DNA from: Candidatus Nitronereus thalassa
Lineage (GTDB): Bacteria; Nitrospirota; Nitrospiria; Nitrospirales; UBA8639
Direction: 5' to 3'
Assembly (NCBI RefSeq): GCF_032191465.1
Contig: NZ_JAQOUE010000001.1
Span: 1,302,001-1,366,000 of the forward strand
DNA: 64,000 bases
Shown here in pieces: positions 1 through 9,464 of the stretch. Position numbers and translations under genes: made by a program. Position 1 is the first letter of the stretch, and every line of letters begins with the position of its first letter. The notes under the pieces were generated by a model. The model saw only the letters and a list, made by a program, of their open reading frames with translations. It had not been told where the DNA came from and did no database searches.

Positions 1-113
1 TCCACATTTCCAGGATCTGATTCCAAGGTCACAAAATGCTGGTCAAGCGACTCCAGCATTTCCGCACTTTCGGCGAGGAAGTCACCTAAGATTTCTTTCA
101 TTTCTTCATTCAT
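1..113 (-). CDS. cheA: CheA histidine kinase, N-terminal fragment (cut by window edge)
   Basis: Only the first 37 codons lie in the window; the rest continues beyond position 1. The start is the ATG whose complement is at 111-113. The visible residues begin MNEEMKEILGDFLAESAEML, the pattern of the first helix of the Hpt (P1) domain of CheA, which would receive phosphate on a histidine just outside the window. It lies 110 bases downstream of cheZ in the same direction, so it is probably the last-seen gene of the cheR-cheY-cheZ operon. A second, complete CheA lies at 18273-20381, so the genome has at least two. Another Hpt-containing chemotaxis protein is possible, because only the first helix can be read. 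Confidence 0.7.
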   Translation of the reverse strand, partial: MNEEMKEILGDFLAESAEMLESLDQHFVTLESDPGNV

Positions 114-223
114 AGAAGACCCCGTTTATTCAATCAGATATGCATTACCGACTGCCGCTGTTTCCATTTGTCCAACAAGGTTCTCTTGGACCAACTCTTC
201 CTTTTCACAACCATGGTGCACGG

Positions 224-868
224 TTAGTTAAAACCAAATTCGCCAAGGATGTCGTCCACCAAATTTTGTTCCAACGCCGTTTTGTTCGAAGCTTCTAATT
301 GTTTAAGCATTTCATGGCCTCGACCGTCTTGCTTCGATTTTATTTCATCCTGCTTCAATCCAAATACCACCACCAGCTTCAGCAGCTTGTGTTGAATGTC
401 TTCCAAGATCGTCACCAATTTCTTCACTCGCTGGGCCACTAAGTCTTGGAACGACAAGGCGACGGTGATTTCCATAAGCTGGGCTTCATCCTGCCCCAAC
501 CTCTGGATCACGGAGGCAATCCGCTCTCGAGCCGGCCCCTGGTCTTCTGCACCCGCCAAAAGCGTTTGCGTCTCTTCCAAAGACTTCATGACCGTGGCGC
601 GACTGTCCAAAATCTTTTCCGTCAAACTCATGACTTTATGGGTGCCCTCTTCAGTCATGGTCGCCAGTTCTTGTAAAAAATTATTGGCATCTGGTAGCGT
701 GCTGGCCGTCGACGCCACTGGTGATTCCATATCACGAATCGCCCGTGTAGTTGCTTCCACAAATTTCGCCAACTCCCCGAGTTCTTCATAGATCGTCCGA
801 TCTTCAGCCGATTCCAAAGGCGTAGGATCTTCCTTCTCTTCCGTCTCAAAACTGCGGTCCATCAACAT
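224..868 (-). CDS. cheZ: CheZ, CheY-P phosphatase
   Basis: Cytoplasmic phosphatase that speeds dephosphorylation of CheY-P. The 214-residue product is mostly helical. Near residues 139-150 it has the catalytic motif SFQDLVAQRVKK, with Asp142 and Gln146 matching the D-x-x-x-Q pair of E. coli CheZ (Asp143/Gln147). The C-terminus VDDILGEFGFN matches the CheY-binding tail of the family. The start is the second in-frame ATG, at 868: the AAGGGAG ribosome site abuts the first ATG (874) but sits six bases before this one. It follows cheY by about 50 bases, so substrate and phosphatase are probably co-transcribed. Confidence 0.93.
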   Translation of the reverse strand: MLMDRSFETEEKEDPTPLESAEDRTIYEELGELAKFVEATTRAIRDMESPVASTASTLPDANNFLQELATMTEEGTHKVMSLTEKILDSRATVMKSLEETQTLLAGAEDQGPARERIASVIQRLGQDEAQLMEITVALSFQDLVAQRVKKLVTILEDIQHKLLKLVVVFGLKQDEIKSKQDGRGHEMLKQLEASNKTALEQNLVDDILGEFGFN

Positions 869-918
869 GAGCATCTCCCTTGGTCGTAAGTTTTCCAGTC
901 AGGATATCTATGTGTGAA

Positions 919-1320
919 CTAGGCGTTAACCGTCTTTTTGGCAAATATTTTTTGCAATTTTTCCAGCAACGCATCCGGGGTAAAGGGTTTCACTACATAG
1001 TTGCTCACTCCAGCTTGAACGGCTTCAATGATATTTTCTTTTTGGGCTTCCGCCGTCACCATCAACACCGGAACGCTTTTGAGTTCGGGGTCGGCCCGGA
1101 TGGCACGAAGCATGTCAATCCCCATCATGACGGGCATATTCCAATCAGACACTACAAGGCCAAACCCGCCGGCCCTCAGTTTCTTCAACCCCTCTTCTCC
1201 ATTTTCCGCTTCCTCAATATTCGAATACCCAATCTGCTTCAGCACATTTTTGACGATTCGCCGCATCGTGGACATATCATCAACCACTAAAACCTTGATG
1301 GAAAAATCTAAATCTGACAT
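919..1320 (-). CDS. cheY: CheY, flagellar-motor response regulator
   Basis: Single-domain receiver of 133 residues. It has the acidic pair (Asp14/Asp15), phospho-acceptor Asp59 in VVSDWNMP, the switch Thr in VLMVTAEA and Lys in YVVKPF. The WNMP and AEAQKENI stretches are typical of motor-binding CheY rather than a generic receiver. It should be phosphorylated by CheA, bind FliM (whose N-terminal CheY-binding motif is present at 34042-35022) and be reset by the adjacent CheZ. A second CheY is at 20457-20828. Confidence 0.93.
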   Translation of the reverse strand: MSDLDFSIKVLVVDDMSTMRRIVKNVLKQIGYSNIEEAENGEEGLKKLRAGGFGLVVSDWNMPVMMGIDMLRAIRADPELKSVPVLMVTAEAQKENIIEAVQAGVSNYVVKPFTPDALLEKLQKIFAKKTVNA

Positions 1321-1355
1321 GTGTCTTCCTCCCGTAAATCGTTATCAAACTCTTG

Positions 1356-1769
1356 TTAGGCGATGGGCATCGGATTCGTTTGGCTTGATGATGACACGAC
1401 TCGGATCAATTCCTTGAGCAGCAACTCTTGAGAAATCGGTTTGGTTAAAAACACCGAAACTCCAGCTTCCAACCCACTCTTCCGTTCACGTTCTTCACCC
1501 TGTGTGGTCAACATAAGTATGGGAAGATCCCGATACACCGGGTGCTCCTTCAGGGATTGGGTTAACTCAATTCCATCCATTTGCGGCATATTCAAGTCCG
1601 TAATTACGGCGGCACAGGATTCCCGTCCTAATTGCTCTAGGGCTTCTAACCCATTTTCCGCCATCAACACTTCATACCCAGCTTCTCGAAGGTACATGGA
1701 AAGCAGCCGACGGGTCATTCGGCAGTCATCCACCACCAAAATTACTGATCCCAGTTTGCCTTCATCCAT
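1356..1769 (-). CDS. CheY-like single-domain response regulator
   Basis: A 137-residue receiver without an output domain. Acidic residues are at 14-15, the acceptor Asp is at about 58 (VITDLNMP), and TTQGEERE and LTKPI complete the active site. The longer N-terminus and the C-terminal tail (SSSSQTNPMPIA) separate it from motor CheY. The start ATG shares one base with the cheR stop (TAATG), so it is translationally coupled to cheR. It could be a phosphate sink or could signal to a non-motor target; the sequence does not decide. Confidence 0.85.
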   Translation of the reverse strand: MDEGKLGSVILVVDDCRMTRRLLSMYLREAGYEVLMAENGLEALEQLGRESCAAVITDLNMPQMDGIELTQSLKEHPVYRDLPILMLTTQGEERERKSGLEAGVSVFLTKPISQELLLKELIRVVSSSSQTNPMPIA

Positions 1770-2821
1770 TATCGGGTTCCTCGGGGTTCACTCTTTAGTG
1801 TTTTGGTATCTATTTTCATTTCGGGGCTAGAAACCTTCCCAGAAATAGAGTTTCCGGTTCCTACCGGAACCAACCGAGAAGGTTTGTCAGGTGTTTGCCC
1901 ACTGTGAGCCTCCCCATCCTTCCACACCTGAATGCCTGTGGGCCTCGAGCTCGTGTCTATAGAAGGAGTCGTGGGAATCGCCACAGGTGTACCAGCCTTG
2001 CGGTACATCACAGTTTTATTCCAAGGAATGGGATGAAATAATCGGTTCACACCACTCAGAGACTCGGAGAATCCAATCATCAAAACGCCGGATGCCTGAA
2101 GTGAGTCATAAAAATTCGTAATAATTTTTCGTCGGGCTTCCTGATCAAAATAAATCAGCACGTTTCGACAAAAGATGACGTCAATGTCTCGAAACGATCG
2201 CATCCGCAGGGAGTCAAACAAATTCAGGCTGGAAAATGTGACAAATTTACGAAGGGCTGGCCCCACGGTGTACACGCCATCCGAGAACGTAAAATATTTC
2301 TGCAACAATGGAGGGGTAATATTACGCACCGAATACGGACCGTACACGCCAAGACGAGCCGCCTCTAGAATTTTCTCACTCAAATCCGTCGCGACAATTT
2401 GAACATCCCAATTGGCCAACGCTGGAAATTCTTCCATGATGATCATAGCCAAGGTGTATGGTTCTTCCCCTGAAGAACATCCAGCGCTCCAAATGCGAAG
2501 CTTGCGCACTTTATCCCGTGCAGTGGTGACCTGCGGTACAATCACCTGTTGAAAACAATCCAACTGCGCCTTATCTCGAAAAAAGAAGGTTTCGTTCGTG
2601 GTCACACAATTGAACAATTCTACAATTTCCTTTTCACGCTGTGGGTCAAATCGCAAAAATTTGTAGTACTCCTCAAAATTTTGACAATGAACAGCCAGGA
2701 GTCTCGATTGCAATCGAGATTCTAAAAGATATTTTTTAGAGTCTGGAAATTCTAGCCCACTCTTTTGGTAGATGAACTCCCGTAAAGTCTGGAATGTTTC
2801 GGAGGATAGCGAAGAGGTCAT
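1769..2821 (-). CDS. cheR: CheR, chemoreceptor methyltransferase
   Basis: SAM-dependent methyltransferase that methylates receptor glutamates. It has an N-terminal helical domain (1-80) and a Rossmann domain with the CheR signatures IWSAGCSSGEEPYTLAM and DVIFCRNVLIYF. After about residue 285 comes a Ser/Thr/Pro/Lys-rich tail of about 65 residues with no recognisable domain, making it longer (350) than the common 275-290. The start ATG overlaps the stop of the HEAT-repeat gene in an ATGA junction, and the stop overlaps the next receiver gene. A second, tail-less CheR is at 13439-14314. Confidence 0.92.
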   Translation of the reverse strand: MTSSLSSETFQTLREFIYQKSGLEFPDSKKYLLESRLQSRLLAVHCQNFEEYYKFLRFDPQREKEIVELFNCVTTNETFFFRDKAQLDCFQQVIVPQVTTARDKVRKLRIWSAGCSSGEEPYTLAMIIMEEFPALANWDVQIVATDLSEKILEAARLGVYGPYSVRNITPPLLQKYFTFSDGVYTVGPALRKFVTFSSLNLFDSLRMRSFRDIDVIFCRNVLIYFDQEARRKIITNFYDSLQASGVLMIGFSESLSGVNRLFHPIPWNKTVMYRKAGTPVAIPTTPSIDTSSRPTGIQVWKDGEAHSGQTPDKPSRLVPVGTGNSISGKVSSPEMKIDTKTLKSEPRGTR

Positions 2822-4767
2822 AGGACCACTCCCTCGCTCGCTTGAGGCTCATGAAGTTGAGCAAGGGCATGATTCACCACGCGTTGTAGTTCTGGCTCTT
2901 CGACAAACTGAAGTCGAGACAAGGGTTCTATGGCTGACCGATCCTTCAATGTGCCCAATGCTTCGGCTACCGCCAATTTCAAAAGCGGCGGGGCTTCCTC
3001 TAATAACTCGATGAAGAACGGCACGATCGAAGAGTCTTGAATGGCCGCTAGTTGTTCCACCGCCCTTGACCGGACCCACACATCTGGATCTTCCGCAGCT
3101 ACCTTCCGCAAAATTGACAGCGTGCGAGGTCCAGAGTAACGCCCTAAGGCTTGCACCGCAGACTGACGTATGTGGGGATGCACATCGGTGGATGAAGTGA
3201 CAAGAATCTCAAAGATTGATTCGTCCTGCACTGTACTCAGCCGATCCACGATTTGAAGTCGCACACGCCATTCAGAATCACCGAGGTGCCTTATCAACAG
3301 CGCCAGATCAGGCTGGTCTAAGGGTGTACTCCAATTCGCCACGACGGCTTCACGAACTTCTACCCGAGGATGCCCCAGCAACCTTTCCAGCGTTTGTAAC
3401 GAATGAGGCCCTGAAAGAGCCACCATGGCCCGCACTTGCTCTTGCACGACGTCAGGGTATGGTTCGACTTCAATCTGCGCTTCCAAAACCGCACCGGCTT
3501 TTTGAATACCGTGCATTCCCACAAGACGAGCCGCTTCAGCTCTGATGTAGCCACTTTGATCTTGGAGCGCCATCATGACCGAGGATTCAACTCCTTGGAT
3601 ACCAATGCGTTCCAGAGCCACTAATGCGGCACGACGAACCTCACGATTCTCTGATCGCACAACCAACTCCCCAAGGGCCGGTACCGCCAAAGACGCGCAT
3701 CGGCCGGATAGGGCCTGGATGCAAAACAATGCGATCCTCTCATCTTGATTTTTTGCGGATTCGATTAATTGGGATTCCTCTCCAATTTCCGTCAAAGCAT
3801 CTAGGACCGCAGCGTGAATCTTGTCCTCCATAAATTGCTGGCACGTTAAAAACTGAAGCAGCGCAACTGTGGCACGAGAGTTTCCCAACAATCGCAACCC
3901 TTGAAGCGCCGCAAGCTGAACTTCCGATTCTCGGGATTTCAATGCTCCTACCAATTCCGCAAATAAAAATTCCTGAAGTTCTTCTTGACGAAACACCCAA
4001 GAATCTTCTCCCACCAACTTCACAATCGTCACGAACAGAAGGTGACGTAACGGTAGCCGAGCCATTGGCAAGATCTCTAATAAGTCGGGAAGGCATTCGG
4101 GATTGCCAATTTTTCCAAGCGCCTCGACCACGGCGTCTTGAAGAGCCGAAACGTCGGAAGTTAGTAGGTCCAAAAGGGCAGGTAATGCCTGATCATCACC
4201 CAAATTTCCAAGCGCATTGATCGCACTGAACACCACCCATTCCTCAGGATCTTGCAGGAGGGCAATCAACGGGACAGCGGCTCGAGAATCCCCAAGATTC
4301 CCCAAGGACTCCGCTGCGGCTGAACGCACGTTGGGGCAAGAATCATTCAATAACCCCAACAGCCCATCCACGGCTCGAGGCCCACGAATATGTCCCAGGA
4401 TATCTGCGATAATTTTTCGTATGTGTGGATCAGAATCTGCGGCCGCATGAAGAATCGGAACAACCGCTGGGGCGGCCAGCTGCTGTAAGACTTCTATGGC
4501 CAGACTTCGGAGATGAACCGCGGCATGTAGTAGAGGTAGCACATGGATCACAACCCTTTCCGGCTTGAAATCCATTAACGAATGAATGGCCGCATCCTGC
4601 ACGGCCACATGAGCGTCACTTAATGCGGCGACAAGGATTTCAATCGTCCCGTCCTGTGCCCCGGGCAACTGAGCATCCTGCTTCAGTTCCTCAATTGCAG
4701 TACGACGTACCGCAAAGTCCGGGTTTTGGAGAAGCGTCCTTGCCACACCATTCGTCATGAAAACCAC
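2818..4767 (-). CDS. HEAT-repeat scaffold-like protein
   Basis: A 649-residue (646 if the ATG at 4758 is used instead of the GTG at 4767) soluble protein made almost wholly of HEAT/PBS-lyase-type repeats of about 31 residues. Examples are AVDGLLGLLNDSCPNVRSAA, AVPLIALLQDPEEWV and HPHIRQSAVQALGRYSG. No signal peptide, membrane segment or catalytic motif was seen. Such alpha-solenoids usually mediate protein-protein contacts. It overlaps cheR by four bases (ATGA), so it is coupled to the chemotaxis genes. A scaffold or adaptor role in chemotaxis is inference. Confidence 0.88.
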   Translation of the reverse strand: MVFMTNGVARTLLQNPDFAVRRTAIEELKQDAQLPGAQDGTIEILVAALSDAHVAVQDAAIHSLMDFKPERVVIHVLPLLHAAVHLRSLAIEVLQQLAAPAVVPILHAAADSDPHIRKIIADILGHIRGPRAVDGLLGLLNDSCPNVRSAAAESLGNLGDSRAAVPLIALLQDPEEWVVFSAINALGNLGDDQALPALLDLLTSDVSALQDAVVEALGKIGNPECLPDLLEILPMARLPLRHLLFVTIVKLVGEDSWVFRQEELQEFLFAELVGALKSRESEVQLAALQGLRLLGNSRATVALLQFLTCQQFMEDKIHAAVLDALTEIGEESQLIESAKNQDERIALFCIQALSGRCASLAVPALGELVVRSENREVRRAALVALERIGIQGVESSVMMALQDQSGYIRAEAARLVGMHGIQKAGAVLEAQIEVEPYPDVVQEQVRAMVALSGPHSLQTLERLLGHPRVEVREAVVANWSTPLDQPDLALLIRHLGDSEWRVRLQIVDRLSTVQDESIFEILVTSSTDVHPHIRQSAVQALGRYSGPRTLSILRKVAAEDPDVWVRSRAVEQLAAIQDSSIVPFFIELLEEAPPLLKLAVAEALGTLKDRSAIEPLSRLQFVEEPELQRVVNHALAQLHEPQASEGVVL

Positions 4768-4970
4768 TCATTGGATTGGCGTCTCTGAAGATGTGACTAT
4801 CCACACAGGACAACTTGTTAATACCTCTCCATTTGAGAAGCCCAACATCCTATATGGCTCACTCATCCCCACCATGTATGTAGACCTAATTCCACGTTTG
4901 CTTGAAACGCGAACCAAATACGTACATCCACATGCGTGTTGAAGGAACGCCGAGGGCTACGTAACAAAAA

Positions 4971-5177
4971 TTAAGATTGTTTTGCCGATGTCGCGGCAGC
5001 CGAAACTTCGTCAATCCCAGCGCTTTGCACCCACGACTCAATTTCTTCGCGCACGAACCGCCAATGCTTCCCGACTTTGTGACCAGGAAGACGCCGTTCG
5101 CGTGCCAATTTGTAAATCGTAGACTTCGGCACTTTGAGAAACGACGAGACTTCACTCAATGTGAGTAGATCTCTCAT
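4971..5177 (-). CDS. Small excisionase/MerR-type helix-turn-helix protein
   Basis: A 68-residue protein consisting of one winged HTH of the HTH_17/excisionase type: TLSEVSSFLKVPKSTIYKL followed by the wing GHKVGKHWRFVREEIESW. It has a good ribosome site (GAGGT, seven bases before the ATG). A sigma-28-type promoter lies about 40 bases upstream, so expression should follow FliA. No integrase or other phage gene lies nearby, which argues for a regulator or DNA-architectural role rather than an excisionase. The target is unknown. The next gene downstream is the HEAT-repeat gene, about 200 bases away. Confidence 0.82.
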   Translation of the reverse strand: MRDLLTLSEVSSFLKVPKSTIYKLARERRLPGHKVGKHWRFVREEIESWVQSAGIDEVSAAATSAKQS

Positions 5178-5214
5178 GTTTTTACCTCATTAAAACTGTT
5201 TCTAGTTGATTGGG

Positions 5215-5242
5215 TTATCGGAGTAGGAATCGACAAACTTAA
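5215..5242 (-). promoter_or_regulatory. Candidate sigma-28 (FliA) promoter for the HTH gene
   Basis: On the minus strand TTAAG (5238-5242) and TCCGATAA (5215-5222) are separated by 15 bases. The -10 matches seven of eight bases of the enterobacterial FliA consensus GCCGATAA, and the -35 continues as TTAAGTTT, close to TAAAGTTT. It lies 38 bases before the ATG at 5177. This is the best of five sites in the window with identical spacing. Confidence 0.7.
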
Positions 5243-5348
5243 GGAAGATTTTCCTCAAATAGGCAAATTTGTTCTCAGGTCATTTTTTTCTGATATGAAC
5301 GTTTGGAATTCTCGCTAACTTAGCCCTGAGGAGCTTAGCTATTCACCA

Positions 5349-6299
5349 TCATTGCGGAGATGGAGAATTGGAAGAACCGTCCCCCAAAGCTCCATATTGC
5401 ACGGTAAGCATCACCTCATTGCCACAACCAAAATATTGGATTTGAGGAATCATCGTTTTCACCAAAAAAATTCCTCGCCCTGATCCTGCTAAGGCGGGAA
5501 TGGAATCGACATGGCCATGGAGAAGAGGTTCCCAATCAAACCCTTCACCTTCGTCCTGAATGCGACAATGAAAAACATGCTTGGCTGGATCATTTTCCAT
5601 CCACACCTTCACCCGACGATTGGCATAGAGTGGAAGTTTCCGACGTGCCTCCAATAATGCGTCATAGGTATCCTCCATCAAGGCCGTACGCTTCTCCTCC
5701 GCCGTAATCCCTAAATTTCCATGCTCAACGGCATTGATCAATAACTCTTGCAAACCCATTCGGACATGCAATTGACCACCTTCGGACAACCAGACATCCA
5801 CAGGTCGAAGCATGGTCGTCAGAATTCCACCTAAACTATCAAGGTTATTTTCGATTTCGAATGACCACGTCACCTTCTTGAGGGACTGTAATGCCTGGGT
5901 TTCTGTGGATCTTGCACGAATGAGTGAAAGAGACCGTTGAACGGTGTTCTTTAATTCCGAAATTTGAAACGGTTTATGCAAATAATCACTGGCTCCAGCT
6001 TTTAACGCGGCGACCGCTGTAGCCTCATCTCCATATCCCGTCACCATGATCACCGGACAATCAGGACAGCGGGCTTTGACTTGATGAGTTAACGACAACC
6101 CATCCATGTTCGGCATTCGAACATCGGTGATCACGAGACTCGGGTTCTGTTGTTCAAACACTAACAGAGCCTCATTGCCATCGGAAGCCACACACACCTC
6201 TAATCCCAATAGGATGATGGTTTCTCTTAAACAATCCAAAGTCACCGGATCATCATCCACCACCAGTACTGTCTCAGGATGTTGTGAGGGAAAAGCCAT
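5349..6299 (-). CDS. Receiver-HATPase (RsbW-like) response regulator
   Basis: A 316-residue fusion. Residues 10-125 are a receiver with acceptor Asp59 (VITDVRMP) and LHKPF. Residues of about 150-310 are a GHKL ATPase of the anti-sigma-factor kinase type: N-box ELLINAVEHGN, G1 box IQDEGEGFDW, G2 box GSGRGIFLVKTM. No HisKA dimerisation domain is present, so this resembles RsbW/SpoIIAB-type serine kinases whose substrates are STAS proteins. Two STAS genes are nearby (11099-11455, 22061-22363). It is the last gene of the STAS, HD-GYP, hybrid kinase, receiver-HATPase series. Phospho-control of its kinase activity is inferred from the architecture. Confidence 0.88.
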   Translation of the reverse strand: MAFPSQHPETVLVVDDDPVTLDCLRETIILLGLEVCVASDGNEALLVFEQQNPSLVITDVRMPNMDGLSLTHQVKARCPDCPVIMVTGYGDEATAVAALKAGASDYLHKPFQISELKNTVQRSLSLIRARSTETQALQSLKKVTWSFEIENNLDSLGGILTTMLRPVDVWLSEGGQLHVRMGLQELLINAVEHGNLGITAEEKRTALMEDTYDALLEARRKLPLYANRRVKVWMENDPAKHVFHCRIQDEGEGFDWEPLLHGHVDSIPALAGSGRGIFLVKTMIPQIQYFGCGNEVMLTVQYGALGDGSSNSPSPQ

Positions 6300-6336
6300 A
6301 TCGCCTTCAATCTTTTATGGTAATAGGTTGAAAGAT

Positions 6337-9324
6337 TCAGGAGTTTTTCTGGGCACAGAGGTGGTGGAGATACTCCTGAAATTCCCGAAATAGTTGTGTC
6401 ATCTTTTCGGATAATTGTTGAAAGACAAGTTCCGCCTTGTCCCCTCGTTGTTCAACAGCGAGTCGCTCAAGGTCTGCGGCCAAAACCATCAGGGAATCGA
6501 CGCGAAATGCTCCAACCGAACCCTTGAGGGTATGGGCCGAACGTTCAATCGTTATTAAATCTTGATCATCAAGCGCCTGACGAATTTTTGATAACGTCGC
6601 CGGCCCGATTTCCAGAAACATTTCAATTAACTCGTGCAACAATACCGGATCACCATCCAGATGAGACAGCGCAATACTGGGGTCCCAAATCGTGGATTCC
6701 CCACATGGAGTGACATCGTCAGACGATGGCATTCCTTCACTATTGTCGTCACTCAAGGTGACACATGTCGAATCATGAGTCTCGTCTAATTCTCTGTCCC
6801 ATGCGGACTCTTGAAGCGGCAACCAAGTGGTCAACATATCGACCACAGCCGACATGCGAAGCGGTTTCACCAAATAATCATCCATCCCAGCCGCCAGACA
6901 TTTTTCTCGATCTCCTGGCATGGCATTGGCAGTCATGGCAATGATGGGGACGTGATCCCTATGCCGTCGCTCCAAAGTTTTTTTGCCATCATTCTGTTTT
7001 TCGGCATCACGGTTGCTCCCCAGTGCTTCATGCTTTCTCATTTCTTGGGTAGCTTGAAGACCATCCATATGGGGCATTTGCCAATCCATGAAGACAAGGT
7101 CATACCGTGTCGTCACAAAGGCTTTGTAGGCCTCTCGCCCATTGCTCACCGCATCGACTTCGACCCCCGATTTTTGTAACATCCCTAGGACTACTTTGAG
7201 ATTAATCGGGTTATCCTCTGCCAATAATATTCGTCCCTGAAATCCCTTGGCGGGAGAAGTAAGCCCCTTGATCACACCCCCCTGAGCTTCTGATTTTTCG
7301 GGCACCGCTTCTCGGCGGGATAAGGCACCAGGCTGATTGAGTAACGATTGAAGGCATTTGTATAGCCTGGACCGGCGTAAGGGCTTGGTCAGCCATAAAT
7401 CTCCACCAACCTCGGAAGCCAACTCGCTACTTCTCCTATTGCCACGAAGAAGAGGAACTAAGGGGACCTTGGCTGTCCCCATCGCATCTTGAAGAGCTTG
7501 CAGGATTGATGAAGGGGCGGTTTCCAGCCCCTCACAATCAATGATGGCCATATCGAACACCTGAGGATTGGAAGACAGCCCTTGAAGGGTTTGAATCCCC
7601 TGCGAAAGTGAATCTACGCTATGACAAGACACTCCGACTGCTTCCAACGACGCTTCGATGCTCTTCTTCGTAGGGGCATGGGCCTCCAAAAGTAACACTG
7701 CCCGGTCTTGCAGCATGGAACGTTCAGTGGCAAACATTGCAACTGCGTGATCCGGGTAAAATTCAAACGGGATGGTGACCCAAAACTCACTCCCTTGCTC
7801 TGGGAGAGAAGTGACTCCGATGCCCCCCCCCATCAACTCCGCCAGTTGTTTGGAAATCGCCAACCCCAAGCCTGTCCCCCCATACTTTCGCGTCATCGTG
7901 GAATCGGCCTGTGAAAATGCCTGAAATAATCGATGTTGCCCTTCCGGGGTAATGCCAATCCCCGTATCCCGAACGGAAAATTTTAACTCCACGGTCTTCA
8001 GGTCTGTGCGACCAACAGCCAACGTATCAGAGTGAGCGTCTCGAGCTTGAGGTTTAATCTCAACAATCACCTCTCCTCGCTCTGTAAATTTTATTGCATT
8101 ACTAACAAGGTTAGTCAGGATTTGCCGCAATCGCATGGGGTCCCCTCGTAGGCCACCGGGCACATCATGAGAGACCCACCCTGATAAATGGAGCCCCTTA
8201 TCGTGAGCTCGCAACGCAAGAATGTCTAACACATCCTCCAGCAATTCCTGCAAATCAAAATCGATGACTTCAAATTCGAGCCGACCTGCTTCAATTTTCG
8301 AGAAATCCAAAATGTCATTAATAATACTCAAGAGGCCTTCGGCGGATTTTTGTATCGTCTCAGCATCTTCCTGTTGTTCAGCAGACAAGGAACTGTCGGC
8401 GAGCAATGCCGTCATGCCAATGATTCCATTCAACGGAGTACGAATTTCATGGCTCATTGTCGCCAGGAACGCGGCTTTCGCCTGAGTCGCAGCTTCTGCC
8501 TTCGTTAAGGCTTCATCCAATTCAATATTTTTACGGCCGAGCATTTCGACAAACTGGCCGAGTTCATCAGCCGCGTTCTTCCGCTCAGTCACGTCAATGC
8601 CATAACCTCGAACTAACTGTAGTTCTATCAATGGGCAAAAGAGCCACGCATATTGTTTATGCCCCACATCCACCTCAACGTCTTGCTCCGATACTCCTGA
8701 CTCCAAACATCGCCCAACGATGTTGGACACATCATGAGGCAACGCCGCGGAGAACCCTTCGTCACGAAATCCTGCCTGTTGCATCAACCGGGTCATGGAA
8801 GGATTCGCATACAGCATATTGGCTTGGCTATCCAACTCAACAATTGGGAAGGGACTTTCCTCTGGGATCGAGGCCAACCGACGCAGATTTTCCTCCATTT
8901 GAATCTGGGTGGCCAAATCTCGAAAACTTAGAACAATCCCTGACGCTCCCTCATCAACCAGAGGCGTACATGTCAATTCAACCACCAGCCATTCTCCATT
9001 CCGAGCCTTGAGGCCCGCTCGGGGGAGCCATAAAGGTTTCCCTGTCTGTAAAGCTTGAATAATGGGGCAGACGTCTTCATTTGAGGAAGACTGACTTGAT
9101 GAACATTGAGTCAATTCATGAAAGGACCGACCCTGGCAGACCGATTCACCCCAACCCAGAAGCCTCACCGCTTCCTGATTTAGGGTTTGGATGATGCCAC
9201 GCTGATCCACCGTACACACCGCAACCGCTAAGGAATTGAGCACCGCCCGATTGGTCGCATGAAACCAACGTAATTGTTGCTCCAACGACCCCTGCGATCC
9301 TATTGGTGATCTATTTTGTGACAT
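6337..9324 (-). CDS. Hybrid histidine kinase PAS-PAS-HisKA-HATPase-REC-REC-Hpt
   Basis: A 995-residue BarA-like multi-domain kinase. Two PAS-like domains cover about 20-140 and 150-250. HisKA has His292 (SHEIRTPLNG). The HATPase spans about 395-520 (VRDTGIGITP, YGGTGLGLAI). A first receiver (541-665) keeps Asp596 and LTKPL but lacks the usual acidic pair, so it may be degenerate. A second, complete receiver has Asp747 (VFMDWQMP). A C-terminal Hpt has His931 (SAHTLKGSVGAF). No membrane helix was seen, so it is probably cytosolic. The Hpt could pass phosphate to a separate receiver; the adjacent receiver-HATPase 37 bases downstream is the obvious candidate (inference). Confidence 0.93.
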   Translation of the reverse strand: MSQNRSPIGSQGSLEQQLRWFHATNRAVLNSLAVAVCTVDQRGIIQTLNQEAVRLLGWGESVCQGRSFHELTQCSSSQSSSNEDVCPIIQALQTGKPLWLPRAGLKARNGEWLVVELTCTPLVDEGASGIVLSFRDLATQIQMEENLRRLASIPEESPFPIVELDSQANMLYANPSMTRLMQQAGFRDEGFSAALPHDVSNIVGRCLESGVSEQDVEVDVGHKQYAWLFCPLIELQLVRGYGIDVTERKNAADELGQFVEMLGRKNIELDEALTKAEAATQAKAAFLATMSHEIRTPLNGIIGMTALLADSSLSAEQQEDAETIQKSAEGLLSIINDILDFSKIEAGRLEFEVIDFDLQELLEDVLDILALRAHDKGLHLSGWVSHDVPGGLRGDPMRLRQILTNLVSNAIKFTERGEVIVEIKPQARDAHSDTLAVGRTDLKTVELKFSVRDTGIGITPEGQHRLFQAFSQADSTMTRKYGGTGLGLAISKQLAELMGGGIGVTSLPEQGSEFWVTIPFEFYPDHAVAMFATERSMLQDRAVLLLEAHAPTKKSIEASLEAVGVSCHSVDSLSQGIQTLQGLSSNPQVFDMAIIDCEGLETAPSSILQALQDAMGTAKVPLVPLLRGNRRSSELASEVGGDLWLTKPLRRSRLYKCLQSLLNQPGALSRREAVPEKSEAQGGVIKGLTSPAKGFQGRILLAEDNPINLKVVLGMLQKSGVEVDAVSNGREAYKAFVTTRYDLVFMDWQMPHMDGLQATQEMRKHEALGSNRDAEKQNDGKKTLERRHRDHVPIIAMTANAMPGDREKCLAAGMDDYLVKPLRMSAVVDMLTTWLPLQESAWDRELDETHDSTCVTLSDDNSEGMPSSDDVTPCGESTIWDPSIALSHLDGDPVLLHELIEMFLEIGPATLSKIRQALDDQDLITIERSAHTLKGSVGAFRVDSLMVLAADLERLAVEQRGDKAELVFQQLSEKMTQLFREFQEYLHHLCAQKNS

Positions 9325-9464
9325 GCAAACACCTTTGATCAGCCAGCACGATTACCGCCTCATTGAGCCAAAACTTTTCAGCAGCGCTAGGTTGCTGATT
9401 AAAATGGCTCAGGGGGCACAAACAACACAGCCTAGAATGCGGCACCATGTGCGATCGGTAAGAT

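Noticed and set aside
4971-5177. Interpretation of the HTH gene as a prophage excisionase marking an integrated element
   Set aside because: No integrase, attachment repeats or tRNA nearby, and the flanking genes are all chemotaxis or signalling genes in one orientation.
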